Below are positions 36,192 through 48,694 of a DNA stretch of 64,000 bases, in pieces; position 1 is the stretch's first letter; each line of letters begins with the position of its first letter. Source of the DNA: Malus domestica (lineage: Eukaryota > Streptophyta > Magnoliopsida > Rosales > Rosaceae); assembly GCF_042453785.1 (NCBI RefSeq), contig NC_091673.1:7399001-7463000 (forward strand), given 5' to 3'. Under the pieces are notes generated by a model. That model did not search any database and was not told the DNA's origin. It saw nothing but the letters and a program-made list of their open reading frames with translations. Position numbers and translations under genes: made by a program.

Positions 36192-36199
36192 CCAAGCAA

Positions 36200-38566
36200 T
36201 GTAGTAAAGGAATTTTTGCCCGGCTGCCAAATTGTCTCATCATCATTCAGATTGGGCCTCCGAATCAATACAACGATACTTCTCAACCCATCAACCCAAC
36301 TAAAATTGCTTGGGTCCAAAAACAACTGCTAAGATAATAAGATTTATAAACAATGCTAACAAAGGCATAAAGTTAACTAGTTAAGTGGTGGCAAACATAC
36401 GAGAAAAACTTGGATAAGGTAAGCCGAAAGATAGATAGTCAAACACTTTTACAAGGGAGTGAGCCCTTCTCTATACAAAAAAACATACCGTAATATTCTT
36501 GTGAGAATGGCCTTGACTAGACCTTACTGAAGTTTTTCTCCGGACGTATTCTTAGAATGGTTGTTCATGGTATTCAACATCACTGCAACAGTTAAAAGGG
36601 GGAGTGAAAACAAAAACAATATAAGTAAAAACAAAAGAAAGAATACAGAGGTAAAGAAGAGGGGAAGCATCGTAGGAGAGCATAAGGGGAGAGTCATATT
36701 CTTTTAACTTTTAAATTAACAAATAAAAAGGCAGTCCACTGATGAGAAGTTGCATGGAGTTCATCTCCCTAGTTCCTTAGACACCAATCATGCTCACCCT
36801 CTCTTTTAGTAAATTATTGTAGAATTTCTAAGTGGGCATTTCCTTTTAGAGCCATTGAGTTTTTATTTCTTCAAAGTCCTTTTCTACCCCACTCTCCTAA
36901 AAGTATGCCTTTAAAGGCTTATAATTCCCTAAAGTTTTTTAGAGTTGTAGGTGAAAAATATAGAAGGTTAATGGCTCACCCACTAATTAATGAGGTTCAA
37001 ACATGTATTTAGGCTCACACCACATGTCAATTATTTGCATTTTTGTATGACACAAAGTGGAGGAGGAACTTACATATAATGAGAATATCATTATCATTGC
37101 GGTGATCTTTAAGTCAATAACGACTGTCATGTAATAAAGTTAAAATACATGATAGTGTATGATTAGTCTGAGAAATTGACTCTACATATCACTAACAATG
37201 TGCATGATATTTTAAAGTCAATCACCCACTTAGGGGCGAATCCACCTTTGAGACAAGGTGGGTCAAATGACTCCTCCAAGTTCAAAAATCCTCCATGAAA
37301 GAGTTGGGTGTTGCCCTTTGAAAATTTGAGATGCCCTTGAAATATGTCCTCCAACTGCTTGACGAATTGCCTTTATGAGCACTAGGCAGGGTAGCTGTTA
37401 GCCTCATACCAATGTATGCTTTTCTATGGTCCCTTTCGATAGACGCACTTGGTATATGTTAGCATTTGTCGCCGTGCTCGCTTAAAAGCTATTGACATCA
37501 ATCAATATGCTCGCTCGAAAGTTGTTGGTATTTGTTGACATGCATGCAATATGACTCGAAAAATGACCCTAGGCCTATCACGACTCAATGAAATGCCAAT
37601 TTGGTAACTATTTTGTCCAAAATATTTTGCGTGCTACTTGCGCTATTCTTACTGACCCTCCCAATAATATTTCTTAGATTTGCCACTGCTTGCAGTGTCA
37701 TGTAATAAAGTTAAAATGCATGATATTGTATAATTAGTTTGAGAGACTGTTGTAGTGTCATTCTGTTGTATGGTATGACAACGTATGATTAACTTAAGAT
37801 ATTGTCACAGTGATAAATATATCGTGGTCGTATGTATGTGCATATATATATATATATGCAAGTGTCTCTTTCACAAAGTGCGCAAGGAAATCTTGTTCTT
37901 GCTGGGTTGCTGGTTGGTCAAGAAACTTAATTAAGTGATCATTGGCACAAATTAAACCATCTTTTAAATTAAATGGAGTTTCAGAAAAGATGCCACTTTA
38001 TTTTGCACCAATATGGAGCAAATGGCACTATACTGGCTTCAATATTTTTCTGCTTAGGGGCATCGTGGCCTCAATTCACGATAATGATTAGCCCGTCTTA
38101 ATCTTAAATATTTCAAAAAATCTGCAAACTCTGCCATTACCTTTTTTAAGCATGAATCCTCTTATGTCACTGAGTGCATGTCATCTATCTAGTGGCCTTG
38201 TTAGCTATTGGAGTGATTAGAAAGTAGATTAAGGACTAATTCTTTTGTTAAAGTTAGATGTTCCTTCGAGATTAATTAGCATCATGAACGTTCCTTAATT
38301 GTGATGTTAAACTTAATGTGGGTTAGAATCTCTCTAATTTAATGTTTAAAACTTGACAAAAAACCAAGAGTGAAAACCACGCACTAATGAAATGGAGACA
38401 AAACACACTGCTTGTGTAAGCTGATTGCTAATGTCAATGTAAACAACACAAGGATGTTTTGTCCTTATCTTATTGCATCATGAGTTATTTAATACTAGTG
38501 AAAGAAGAGATTTTTCAAGATGACTGAAACATGGAGCGTTACGCTACGTTATACAATTGGAGAAAA
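36200..38566. other. intergenic remainder of duplication copy 1
   Basis: No gene recognisable. A minus-strand frame at 37163-37354 is retained in both copies but has only repeat-like character. A paired word GTCATGTAATAAAGTTAAAA occurs at about 37127 and 37697. The (TA)n run at 37850-37860 differs in length between copies. Otherwise AT-rich background. Confidence 0.4.
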
Positions 38567-38855
38567 GTTTTTTTTTTTGTTTTTTTCAAATGCCCCTCTA
38601 ATTGTATAATGAGATGTGGTGTATTGCCCCGTGTTCCAATCACAATGAAAATCTCTGTATATTAAAGGGTTACAGGACATTCTTACATGTAACTAGGGAT
38701 ACATGTTCAAGTTTCTATTCATTTGTTACATGATCAAGTCATGTGACAAGTGAAATAGCAACTTAGGTAATATATGATATGAATATAGAGATATATTTTT
38801 TACTACACTCAAGTTTTTTCTCAAAAGTCGATGCTAATTAACCAAGACTGATTTT

Positions 38856-39052
38856 TTTGGGTGTATTTTTGTTCATCACCCTCAAATGATAGTAATGCTC
38901 ACCAACCTACTTATTATCATTGAATGAATTTAAATTTTGAGATTTATGTCTGTCCACTACACAGATCTTAATATTTAAACTATCAAACGGTTATAAACAG
39001 AGTATTAAGTATTACCAACACTTGAAGGTGGTGAGCAAAAATATTTCCGATT
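38856..39052. mobile_element. MITE with inverted ends
   Basis: TTTTTGTTCATCACCCTCAA at the left is inverted at the right (TTGAAGGTGGTGAGCAAAAA). About 195 bp with no coding capacity. It lies outside the part of the duplication visible in copy 2. Confidence 0.6.
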
Positions 39053-40228
39053 TTTGGATCTCACAATCTGCCCATTCATGCATTTTCCTAAAATATTAAG
39101 TGAAACTTTACCCTAAGTACTTAAAGGTACTTTAATTATATGAATTATTTGCTGAGCAATGACATTAAACAATTCAATTAACAAAAGGAGTTTTCCAAAT
39201 GCTTCCACTTTCATCGAAAGGATTTGGATAATGTGTAACCAGACGGGTGTCAAGAACATGCATGCTTTACAAACACTGGTTGGAAGAATTAAAAGGTCAA
39301 ATACTGTGAGTTTGGTACCAAACGGATTTCAGTTGTCTTCAAGTTCAGATGGTCTTGGTTTTTTGTCCAACCACTACAAAATATCCTTCAAACAACTTTT
39401 CATCTTTGTCTCTCAAATGCATTCCACGTGCCCTCAAACCCTTGTTTTCTTTATCCAACATGCATCAACTTCAAATATTTTTTACCAAAAAATTAAAAAC
39501 ATGAACTCCAATTTGTTCGATCACCTTCCTCTCAAGTGTACAAGGATAAATAATCTATTTTTTGCACAACAAAAAGGGCGGCTTTGCCTTTTCTTTTCTT
39601 GCCTTTCGGCTTTGAGTCTTGACACAAAATGCAATATTGTAAAGGATCTTAGGTGACTAGTAAAAAAGCAGTCCTTGCACATAAAATAATCTAGTTAAAT
39701 TATTTTTGACGTGTGACTATAATACTTTGTGATTTTCATTGATTTGAATTCAATTAGAGTTTCTCTGAACTAAAACTTCACAAGTATTGATCATTGAGCT
39801 TGTAATAATGTGAAACAATTGTCATTTGGCTTACTCCGTTATAATTTCCTTCCATTTTTGCCCATTTAAACCCTTTATTTTGGATGGAAGTTCTAACAGA
39901 GTTAACGAAAATGACCATTGCTCTACATTATAACAAGTTCAGGGACCAATACTCACATATTTTAGTTTAGGGACCAAAGCTCAAGTTGTGCCAAAATTCA
40001 AGACCATTACTCCGATTCTCTAAACCAAATATAGTAGAATTATACTTTGATGTGTAGTTACAATACTCGGTTACTATAAATTATTGAAATATTTATGGGA
40101 TAAATAAAATTAATAAAGAATTAAGATTTGTTTATTTAAATCTCACTCGTGCATTTGACGTTGCATTGAACTATAATGTGATATTGTAGAAGTTACCCAT
40201 GCTTTGTGTCCCTTTGAAATTGATGCAT
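39053..40228. other. intergenic DNA left of the copia insertion
   Basis: Contains one 165-codon plus-strand open frame (39159-39656) that has no recognisable domain and a composition like translated AT-rich DNA. 39790-40030 has repeat-like phrases (AGGGACCAATACTCAC, AGGGACCAAAGCTCAAG). I see no supported gene. Confidence 0.35.
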
Positions 40229-40233
40229 TAAGC

Positions 40234-40515
40234 TATTAACAAAGAGGAAGAAAGAAATAGCTTGTAAAAACTGGAAGAAGAAAGAAGCTACAGAGAATGA
40301 TGAACTTTTCAATATATGTTTTGGAAGATGAAAAGATCCCTCCAAATGCCTTACACATTTCGTTTATGTAGAGAAAACTAACCATTACAAAAGTACAATA
40401 CTACCCTTCTCATATTCTTTATCTTTCTAACAACCCAATACTACTTAACAACCTTACAACTGTCTAACCAACAGTTACAACTGTATAACCAACTAACCAA
40501 CTACTATGGTTATTA
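40234..40515 (-). repeat. copia 3' LTR
   Basis: 282 bp, identical to 45749-46030. Begins (minus strand) TAATAACCATAG directly after the polypurine tract and ends CTTTGTTAATA. Its first three bases form the stop codon of the polyprotein frame. Confidence 0.93.
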
Positions 40516-43500
40516 CTCCCCCCTCAAACTAAGCATGGAGCAACCAAGCTTAGTTTGCTGAACAATCGGTGACAATCCCAAACCAAGGAACCGGCAATGC
40601 TTCAAGAAAACAGGTCTATGTAATCCCTTGGTGAATACATCAGCAACCTGATCGTCGGTTGGAATATAATGAACACTGATGTCACCTTTTTGTACCTTTT
40701 CTCTAACAAAATGGTAATCTGTATCAAGGTGTTTGATTTTAGAATGAAATACCGGATTAGAACTTAAGGCAAGAGCTGACAGATTATCACAGTGAAGAGC
40801 AGGAGGCCGAGGAAGAAACTGATGAATATCTTTGAACACAGATCGAATCCATGACACATCAGCTGTGCAATGTGCCAAAGCTTTGTACTCAGCTTCAGTA
40901 GAACTTCGGGATACAGTGGATTGCTTCTTGGATTGCCATGAAACAGGATTAGAGCCAATATAGACCACAAAACCTGACAGGGATCGTCGAGTAGTAATGT
41001 CAGCAGCCTAATCAGAGTCTGAATAGGCATTGATGTGGAAATTGTCACTTTTAGTATAGCACAAACCATAGCTAATGGTTCCCTGAATATAGCGGAGGAT
41101 CCTTTTGACCAGATGAAAATGGGCATCAGTTGGTGCTGTCATAAATTGACACACCATATTCACTGAATAAGCAAGATCAGGCCTTGTGAAAGTCAAATAC
41201 TGAAGGGCACCAACAATACTTCGATATTGACTTGGATCAGGTAATAATGTACCTTCACTAGCAAGAATCTGTGTGTGTGGCTTGAAAGGAGTAGATGTGG
41301 GCTTACAAGACTCCATGCCTGCCTTTTTCAACAAATCTGCGGCATACTTGGATTGGCTAATAAACAGAGACCCATCATCATTGTAATGAATATGCAAACC
41401 CAAGAAATAGCTCAAACGCCCCATATCTTTAAGATCAAACACTGCTGCCAAGTTGTTGATTATGCCTTGTACCTTTATGGAATTGGAACCAGTAAGGATG
41501 ATATCATCCACATACAACAACAACAAAATAATATCTTCATTATCAGTCTTGACAAATAGACTTGAATCAGAAAGAGAAGGTGTAAACCCAAGGGCTGGAA
41601 GATAGCTTGTAAACTTAGAATTCCAAGCCCTAGGAGCCTGTTTTAAACCATAGAGGGATTTCACTAATTTGCAAACATGAGTTGGATTCTCCTGATCAAC
41701 AAAACCTTGGGGTTGCTGCATATAAACCTCTTCTTCTAACTCACCATGTAAAAAGGCATTTTTGACGTCCAATTGGCGCAAAGACCAACCAAACTGAGCA
41801 GCAAGTGCAAGTATAATCCGGACTGTAGTATGTCTAACAACAGGACTAAAAGTTTCAGAGTAGTCAAGACCATGTTCTTGTGTAAAGCCCTGGGCAACCA
41901 ATCGGGCTTTGAATCTGGAAATAGACCCATCTGGATTCTTCTTGATCTTATAAACCCACTTACTACCAACTATCATTCGATGTGATGGAGGTGGAACTAA
42001 AATCCAAGTTCCCTGAGCTTTGAGAGCATCAAATTCCTCCTGCATAGCAATCTGCCATTCTTTCTTACTGGCAGCACCTTTGAAAGTTTTTGGTTCTTCA
42101 TGATCAGAGACATGAGCCAGAAATGAGAAACCAGCATGACATGGATTGAAACATTGATTATCAGAACTACCATCCAGTAGTTGTAAGGAAGACAGCTCAG
42201 GTAGGAAGGCCAGATAGTTAGAATAACTTTGTCTTGTGATTGCACCTGATTGTAACCTAGTCTGCATCCCATGAGAACGTATCGGAACATTATCTGATGC
42301 ATTAGATGAAGAGGAAGCATCAAAAGGTAGAACTACCTGTAACTGTGCAGGATCAATGACAGGAAGCAAGGGAAGTGTATCATTGTGAGAGGAAAGAGTA
42401 AAGCCTGGTGTTGATGTTGATTCAATGGACTGAGAATTCGAGACAACTGCAGTATCATTGTGAGAGATAGATGGAGACTGATGTCGATGTATATTGACCT
42501 CAGCTGACCTAGAAGCTTGTGCAAGCACCTGAGACTCATGCATTGGACTATTGACATGCTCTCTGTGATATAAAGGAACCGGTATAATCACTGGTGTACA
42601 TCTCTGTGAGTCATGACTTTGTACCCCACTTGACTGAACTGCCTTAGGTAATTTCCCAGGAAAGCATGATTCATCAAACACAACATGTCGAGATATAACA
42701 CACTTCCGAGTTTGCATATTAAAACAGATAACTCCTTTATACCCCATAGAATAGCCCAAAAATATACACATAGCAGATCTGGCTTGCAATTTATTTGCTG
42801 CATATGGTCTTAACCAAGGAAACACAGCTGAACCAAAAATCTTGAGTGAGTGTACATCAGGGATTTTCCTATATAGCATTTGATAAGGCGAGGACAAAGC
42901 AAGAATCTTACATGGCATTCTGTTAATCAAGAAGACAGAGTGTGCACATGCAAAATACCAAAACTCAGAAGATAAACCAGCAGCATTGAGAAGTGTGATT
43001 GCTGTTTCAACTATATGGCGATGTTTCCTTTCTGCCACTCCATTCTGTTGTGGAGTGTATGGACAAGAAATGAATGAACTTATACCCTTGCTAGCTAGAA
43101 AATCAGTAAAAGCTTTACTAACATACTCTCCCCCACCATCTGTTTGCAACCCTTTGATGTGCACCCCAAATTGAGTAAAGACAAAATGATAAAATCGCAC
43201 AAAGATTTGAAATACATCTGATTTATTACTCATCGGAAAAATCCACACGTATCTGGTATATTCATCAATTAGAGTTACATAGTACCTATAACCTTCTAAG
43301 GACTTCACAGGAGAAGGACCCCAAACATCGGAGTGTATTTTTTCAAAAGGAGAAGTACAAGTAACTGATCTAAGTGGAAATGGAGTTCTAGACATTTTCC
43401 CTTGAATACAAGACACACAAACACTAGACTTACTATCTCTATCAGCCACAATATTCGACTTTTGTAACATACAACTCATGATTTCAGGAGTAGGATGCCC

Positions 43501-45321
43501 TAATCTCTGATGCCATGTATCACATTTGATAGCTTTACCCACATAAGCAACTGGACTACTTGTAATCGACTGTACTCCTCTCTGCCTTTGCACAACCGGA
43601 ATCTGGAACAATTCTTCAGGCTTACTCTTTCCTTGATACACTATTTCCCTTGTCTTCTTGTCCTGCACAAAGAATTCAGATTCATCACATATAAACCAGC
43701 TCTTATTGTCAGCACAGAGTTGTTTCACAGATAAAAGACTACGCGCAATATGTGGAACATGTAATACTTTGTTGAGAATAAGAGAGTGATTGTTAGTTTG
43801 TAAAGTAGTTGACCCAATATTTTGGATCGATAGATCAGTACCATTGCCAATGGTGATTTTGTCAGAACCCTCAAAAGGTGTGACATGAGTCAAGGAATTA
43901 ACATCCGCTGTCATATGATGAGATGCACCTGAATCAACAATCCAGGCATCTTGAGGAACAAATGGTGTTGTTTGTTGAGCCTGCATTGCAGACAATGATG
44001 AGGGTGGAAGCTGCCCTTGATATGAATAATTGCTTCGTTGATAACAATCAAGTGCTGAATGTCCTCTCTTGCCACAGATTTGGCATTCAACAACATAGTT
44101 TGAAGGAGAAGAATTGATGTTCCTCTGATAACAGTTGGCTGCAGTATGCCCCCTTTTGTTACAAATCTGACACTCTATCACAGCATTTGTCCTTGTAGAA
44201 GTACTCCCAGACCAAGAATTATTACCATTTGGCCGTGAGTTGCTGGAACCATATCCTCGTCCCCTGAAAGTGTTATTATTCCTGTAATTATTGCCTCTGT
44301 ATTGACCCCCATGTGATGCTCGAGGCCCAAATTGAGCTCCTACATTAAGCTGTGCAGCATGATTATGTGGATCACTAGGATGACCAATAAAACCATATCC
44401 ATACGACTCACCAGGATACATAAGAGATTGTGATGGTGAAAGATAACCTGCTGGATAGTGTGAAGGAACAGGATAAACAGGGTATTGAAATGGTGGTAAA
44501 GGCAAAGACTGATGTCCTGCAGTTTGAGGACCCTGAGAAGTAGAACCATATGGCACCGCAGTAATTGTTCCCGCAGTACTGGCAGGAATATGATTATGAG
44601 CCTGAGAATTTGAAGATGAAGCAGAACTTGAACCAGTGCTTAAACTCGAACCTTGAACATATAACGCAGACAAATTCTGAGACAAAGCATTAATCTCTCC
44701 TTCAATCTCCCTTTCTGCCCCCAATAATTGTGCTCGAAATTCTTTTAAAGAAATAGATGACTCTCTGGCCAAAATGACTGTACGAATAGTCCCATATTCC
44801 TTTGGCAACCCAGCAAGCCCAGCAATTATGACATCATTGTCAGATACAGATTCACCTGCAGCAGTGAGTTGATCCCTAATACCTTTCAACTTCAAGAGAT
44901 ACTTATCAATTGTATCAGATCCTTTTTGAATGGTATGTAACTCAGTTTTGAGATGGTTGACCCGAGACTTAGAAACAGATGCATATCTATCAACCAAATT
45001 GACCCACGCCTCATGAGCAGTCCTACAACCAAGAACATACTCCATTGCATCATCAGTTAAAGTGGCAAGAAGTAAACTAAGCAACGCCATATCTGTAGAC
45101 TCCCAATCCATAAACGCCTCAGTAATCTCCTTTGTAACCCCAGCCTCTGGATTAACCACATACTTTGATGGACACACCGTTGTGCCATCGAAATGACCAA
45201 ACAACTTATACCCCCTCAAAACAGACTGAAATTGAAATGCCCATTTGGCAAAATTATCATCTCTTAGTTTGATAGTAAGCATACCCAAGATTCCATCGAC
45301 TTTAAAATTTGGACTACCCAT
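40513..45321 (-). pseudogene. copia gag-pol polyprotein frame with one in-frame stop in RNase H
   Basis: One continuous frame from 45321 (MGSPNFKVDG; an upstream Met at 45354 also fits) to 40513, interrupted only by TAG at 41008-41010. With numbering from 45354: gag with two CCHC zinc knuckles (CQICNKRGHTAANC, CQICGKRGHSALDC) near residues 390-430; aspartic protease DSGASHHM near 470; integrase HHCC zinc finger and catalytic core (HSDVWGP, TDGGGEY) about 610-790; reverse transcriptase with YVDDI near 1280; RNase H from about 1420. The stop follows YSDSD, where copia proteins usually have Trp, so a single TGG-to-TAG change is the likely cause. The frame continues for 164 more codons. Without read-through the element lacks most of RNase H and may depend on other copies. 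Confidence 0.92.
40516..40525 (-). other. copia polypurine tract
   Basis: Minus strand GAGGGGGGAG immediately upstream of the 3' LTR, the expected primer for plus-strand synthesis. It is also translated as the last codons (...LRGE) of the pol frame, so coding sequence and priming site overlap. Confidence 0.85.
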
Positions 45322-45737
45322 GATTATCTTCAAGCAACAACAACTAATTACCAATTGAGATTATGCACAGAGACTGACACTCTGAGAAGAAAGACTAACA
45401 CTTTCTTGAACTCACAACTTCTTGACTTAGAAGGAATGACACCTTCTTGAATGCATGAAAGAATGACACTTCCAGCAAAAACAATGCGTTCTAATTATCG
45501 CAGCAAATCAACATATACAAATCAACAAAAGAACCCAACTCTATCAAATCATTACTCTGCTTAAACTGAAAAAACGAAAGAACCATAAACCACCTGAACC
45601 GAAATCGAAAAGAAAACCAATCTTGCTCCAATCGCACACCAATGAAGCAACGAACATCCACCAAACCGAACCCCCAATGAAGCGACGAACAGCAGCGGAG
45701 CACACCAGGATCACAATCGGTGACTAACGCACACCGG

Positions 45738-45748
45738 CGATGATACCA
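45738..45748 (-). other. copia primer-binding site
   Basis: Minus strand TGGTATCATCG begins exactly at the inner end of the 5' LTR. The first eight bases match the initiator-Met tRNA type (TGGTATCA), then it diverges from the usual GAGC. Confidence 0.75.
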
Positions 45749-46030
45749 TATTAACAAAGAGGAAGAAAGAAATAGCTTGTAAAAACTGGAAGAAGAAAGA
45801 AGCTACAGAGAATGATGAACTTTTCAATATATGTTTTGGAAGATGAAAAGATCCCTCCAAATGCCTTACACATTTCGTTTATGTAGAGAAAACTAACCAT
45901 TACAAAAGTACAATACTACCCTTCTCATATTCTTTATCTTTCTAACAACCCAATACTACTTAACAACCTTACAACTGTCTAACCAACAGTTACAACTGTA
46001 TAACCAACTAACCAACTACTATGGTTATTA
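45749..46030 (-). repeat. copia 5' LTR
   Basis: 282 bp, identical to the 3' LTR. The promoter of the element is expected here. The region between it and the gag start (45322-45737) is the untranslated leader and contains no gene. Confidence 0.93.
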
Positions 46031-46035
46031 TAAGC

Positions 46036-48470
46036 TACCTGTGTCCTTTACAAGATGCCCTTGTTCATTCAAGCATTTTTTCACAAAGCATACACCACCA
46101 TGCCCACCTTCAGATTCTACTTCTTTTATCTGGTAAACCTAAGATTCTACCCCCAATTTTTCGAAGTTACCATACTTTTCTCACTTTCCCATATTCTTTT
46201 TGGATACCAATGGTGAAACTTGTTTATGTTTCAGCTATATACAGAATCATAACTGACAATAGATGGTTGATGAACCAAATTTTCGTGCCTAGTGCCCTCC
46301 GATTTTATTTTGATTCAAACTTTGTCACACGTTCTATTGGGAAACACTAAGCAGAAATTAGACAATATATAAACTACTTTTGAGTACTTCCTTGATATTC
46401 CTCAATTTTTATTGTTAATTAAATGCATGTAACTGATTTTATTTAGTATGAGACATTTAAATATAATACATACCATATAAACCACGACCTAGTGGTCCTT
46501 AACTTCCTTTAATACACGCTTTTTTGTTTTTAAAAAAGGGGAACAACTGCTGCCAAGCTACGGTTATCCACCATTTCCGGTGGTCAGGAAGACTCATGCT
46601 TTTTTAATATACGCTAATGTCCTCCAATTGTTTTGATTATTATTATTATTATTATTATTTGCAACCCATTCTATTTGCTCATTTTTCTCTCTCTATATTT
46701 TTTGGTTTGGGATGACAATTCTACCCATTAAACTCGATAACCGTGGATAACCGTCCGAATGAATTGGATTTGGGTATGAAAATTTGGGTATGGGGAAAAA
46801 CCGTGATTATTATTCGGTTATGGTTTTGGATATGGTTATAGGGGTCCCCAAACCGTATCCATCCCAAATCCGAACCAAATAATATATATTATATATAATA
46901 CTAAAGTATTAAAAAATAAATATATATATATATTTATTTATTTATTTATTATTCACCGAATCCATTACCTTGAGAATATAAAAATTGCATTGCGTGAGGT
47001 GCATTTTGTAGAAAAGTTCAAAAGTTTTAATATGAATCCAAATCTATGAGAATTCAATGACACTTATGGGAGATATCAAAGATCAAACCAACATTATCAA
47101 TGTTTAGCTTTAATTTTTATGCTTCACAACATCCATTCATTAAATCAATTTATACATCAAATATTTAATGATAAAATTAATATTTACTAAATTATCATGC
47201 ATCAATTGAATGAATATATTTTTTTATTGACAAAGATGAATATAACCGTTAACCGATGGAGAATCCGTTACCCAGTGAGTATGGTTATGGATAATACCCG
47301 ATGATTAATTTGCGGTTATGAATATAATTAGTTTTCGTGGTTATGCGGATGGATATAGTATTTCCGTCCCCAAATTTGAACCGTTGCCATCTCTATTTTT
47401 GGGACATTTAGATCTGGATCCAAAAAATCAATTAGGTTAAGTCCATTATTATCTTTTCTCTATTTTTATTTTTTTTATACTCATATTATATTTTGTAAAA
47501 ATATTAGAGATTAATTAAAATCTTCTAATTTCAATAAATCTGCTTAATATCTTTTAACAAAAAAACTAATATAGTAATACAAATCCATCCACAGAACATA
47601 CGACCATAGCTCCAATAACAAATATACGAATGTATATTATACATATAACAGAGATATGAAACCTTACTAAAATGTACAAAAACATAGTATACTTACGAGC
47701 AAGACAAATTAATATGTGATTGGTTGATTATAAAAAAGAATTGTCATATAGGTAGATGAATACAATTAACTTATGGTATAAGTTGATTATAAAATTTTAG
47801 AGTAGTAGGAAAAACAAAAATAACATGAAAAAAAGAAGAAGAAATAATTAAAGAGATAATTAGAAAAAAATTTAATTTGTCTAATAAATTTTAATCATTA
47901 AAGAGATAATTATTGACGATAAAATAAGGAAAACTAATGAAAAATACTTGAAAACTTTGAGTTTTAATGATAAGGACAAAATAAATGATAAAATGAATAG
48001 TACCAGGATTGTCTTTTTAGGGTAAAAATGTGATTTTTCGTTAAAATAATAATACCGGGAGCTTTTTGTTAAAGTTCCCAATAAAATAAGGCCTAAACTT
48101 AAAGAATTAGACTTATTTTAATAAATTAGAGTATTCTTAATATTGGGTTAAAAACTTGTAAATTATAGAGTAATGCTATTCATACCATGTTTTTATACCA
48201 CATTTCTATATCACTTTAGGTGGCATTTGATGTGAATAGCCACATCATTTGAAAAATTTGCAAAACCCAAGGAAAAGAAAGAGAAAGACTTCTCGTATAC
48301 CATAATCATCATTTAATTAACTAGTTTTTCTTAATTATTAGTTTATTAAATAATGAACTAAATTTAAAAATCTGATTAATTCAAATGATGTGACTATCCA
48401 CATCAAATGCCACCTTGTATAATAAAAATATGGTACAAAAATATGATATTTACTGTAACTTGTATCAACT
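46036..48470. other. repeat-rich intergenic DNA right of the copia insertion
   Basis: Contains an (ATT)n run (about 46636-46659) and a (TA)n(TTTA)n run (about 46918-46951). A diffuse element of about 650 bp (46720-47400) is filled with GGATAACCG and GGTTATGG words. A decayed small repeat (47925-48075) is related to 16885-17010. No protein gene; the 109-codon frame at 46021-46350 starts inside the LTR and is not credible. Confidence 0.5.
48178..48455. mobile_element. MITE with about 75-bp inverted ends
   Basis: GGTGGCATTTGATGTGAATAG at the left is inverted at the right (CTATCCACATCAAATGCCACC), with flanking ACCA..TTTTTAT words also inverted. About 280 bp, 240 bp upstream of the ARR11-like start, so it could influence that promoter. 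Confidence 0.7.
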
Positions 48471-48694
48471 TTCCTAATCCAAAAAAGTGAGAGAAACTAA
48501 CGTGAACCACCTGACCGTTAAGTTATCCGGCGCCAAATATTCGTTGGTTCCCTCTCGTCAAAAAATCCAAAGAAGCCATTTTTTAAAATTTTGGAGACAC
48601 TCCGAAGCTATATAATCTCATTCGAGCTGTAAGTCCCCACGCTACCCCTCCCACTTCAATCTTAACTCTTCCTCCTTCCTTTAACTTTTTCCCA

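Larger units (their letters stand above)
26325..38566. repeat. segmental duplication, copy 1, right block
   Basis: Colinear and direct with 51767-64000, about 1-1.5% different in most parts, with small indels. It contains a SINE, several MITEs, a solo LTR and the RING gene at 33039. The match still continues at the last base of the window, so the true right end of the duplication is at or beyond 38566. From 32490 to 35592 I find no difference from copy 2 (57936-61038). Confidence 0.93.
40229..46035 (-). mobile_element. full-length Ty1/copia retrotransposon, recent insertion
   Basis: A complete minus-strand element: 5' LTR 45749-46030, primer site, gag-pol, polypurine tract, 3' LTR 40234-40515. 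Flanked by the 5-bp target duplication TAAGC (40229-40233 and 46031-46035). The two 282-bp LTRs are identical, so insertion is recent. LTR ends are 5'-TAATAA...TTAATA-3', not the usual TG...CA. Domain order protease-integrase-reverse transcriptase-RNase H identifies Ty1/copia. I did not assign a lineage. Confidence 0.95.

Noticed and set aside
37163..37354. 63-codon minus-strand frame kept in both copies
   Set aside because: Short, repeat-like, with no start context or partner exons; conservation is expected from the duplication.
39159..39656. 165-codon plus-strand open frame
   Set aside because: No recognisable domain, no splice or homologue evidence, and a composition like translated AT-rich intergenic DNA.
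46021..46350. 109-codon plus-strand frame
   Set aside because: It starts within the copia LTR and crosses the insertion boundary, so it is a chance frame.
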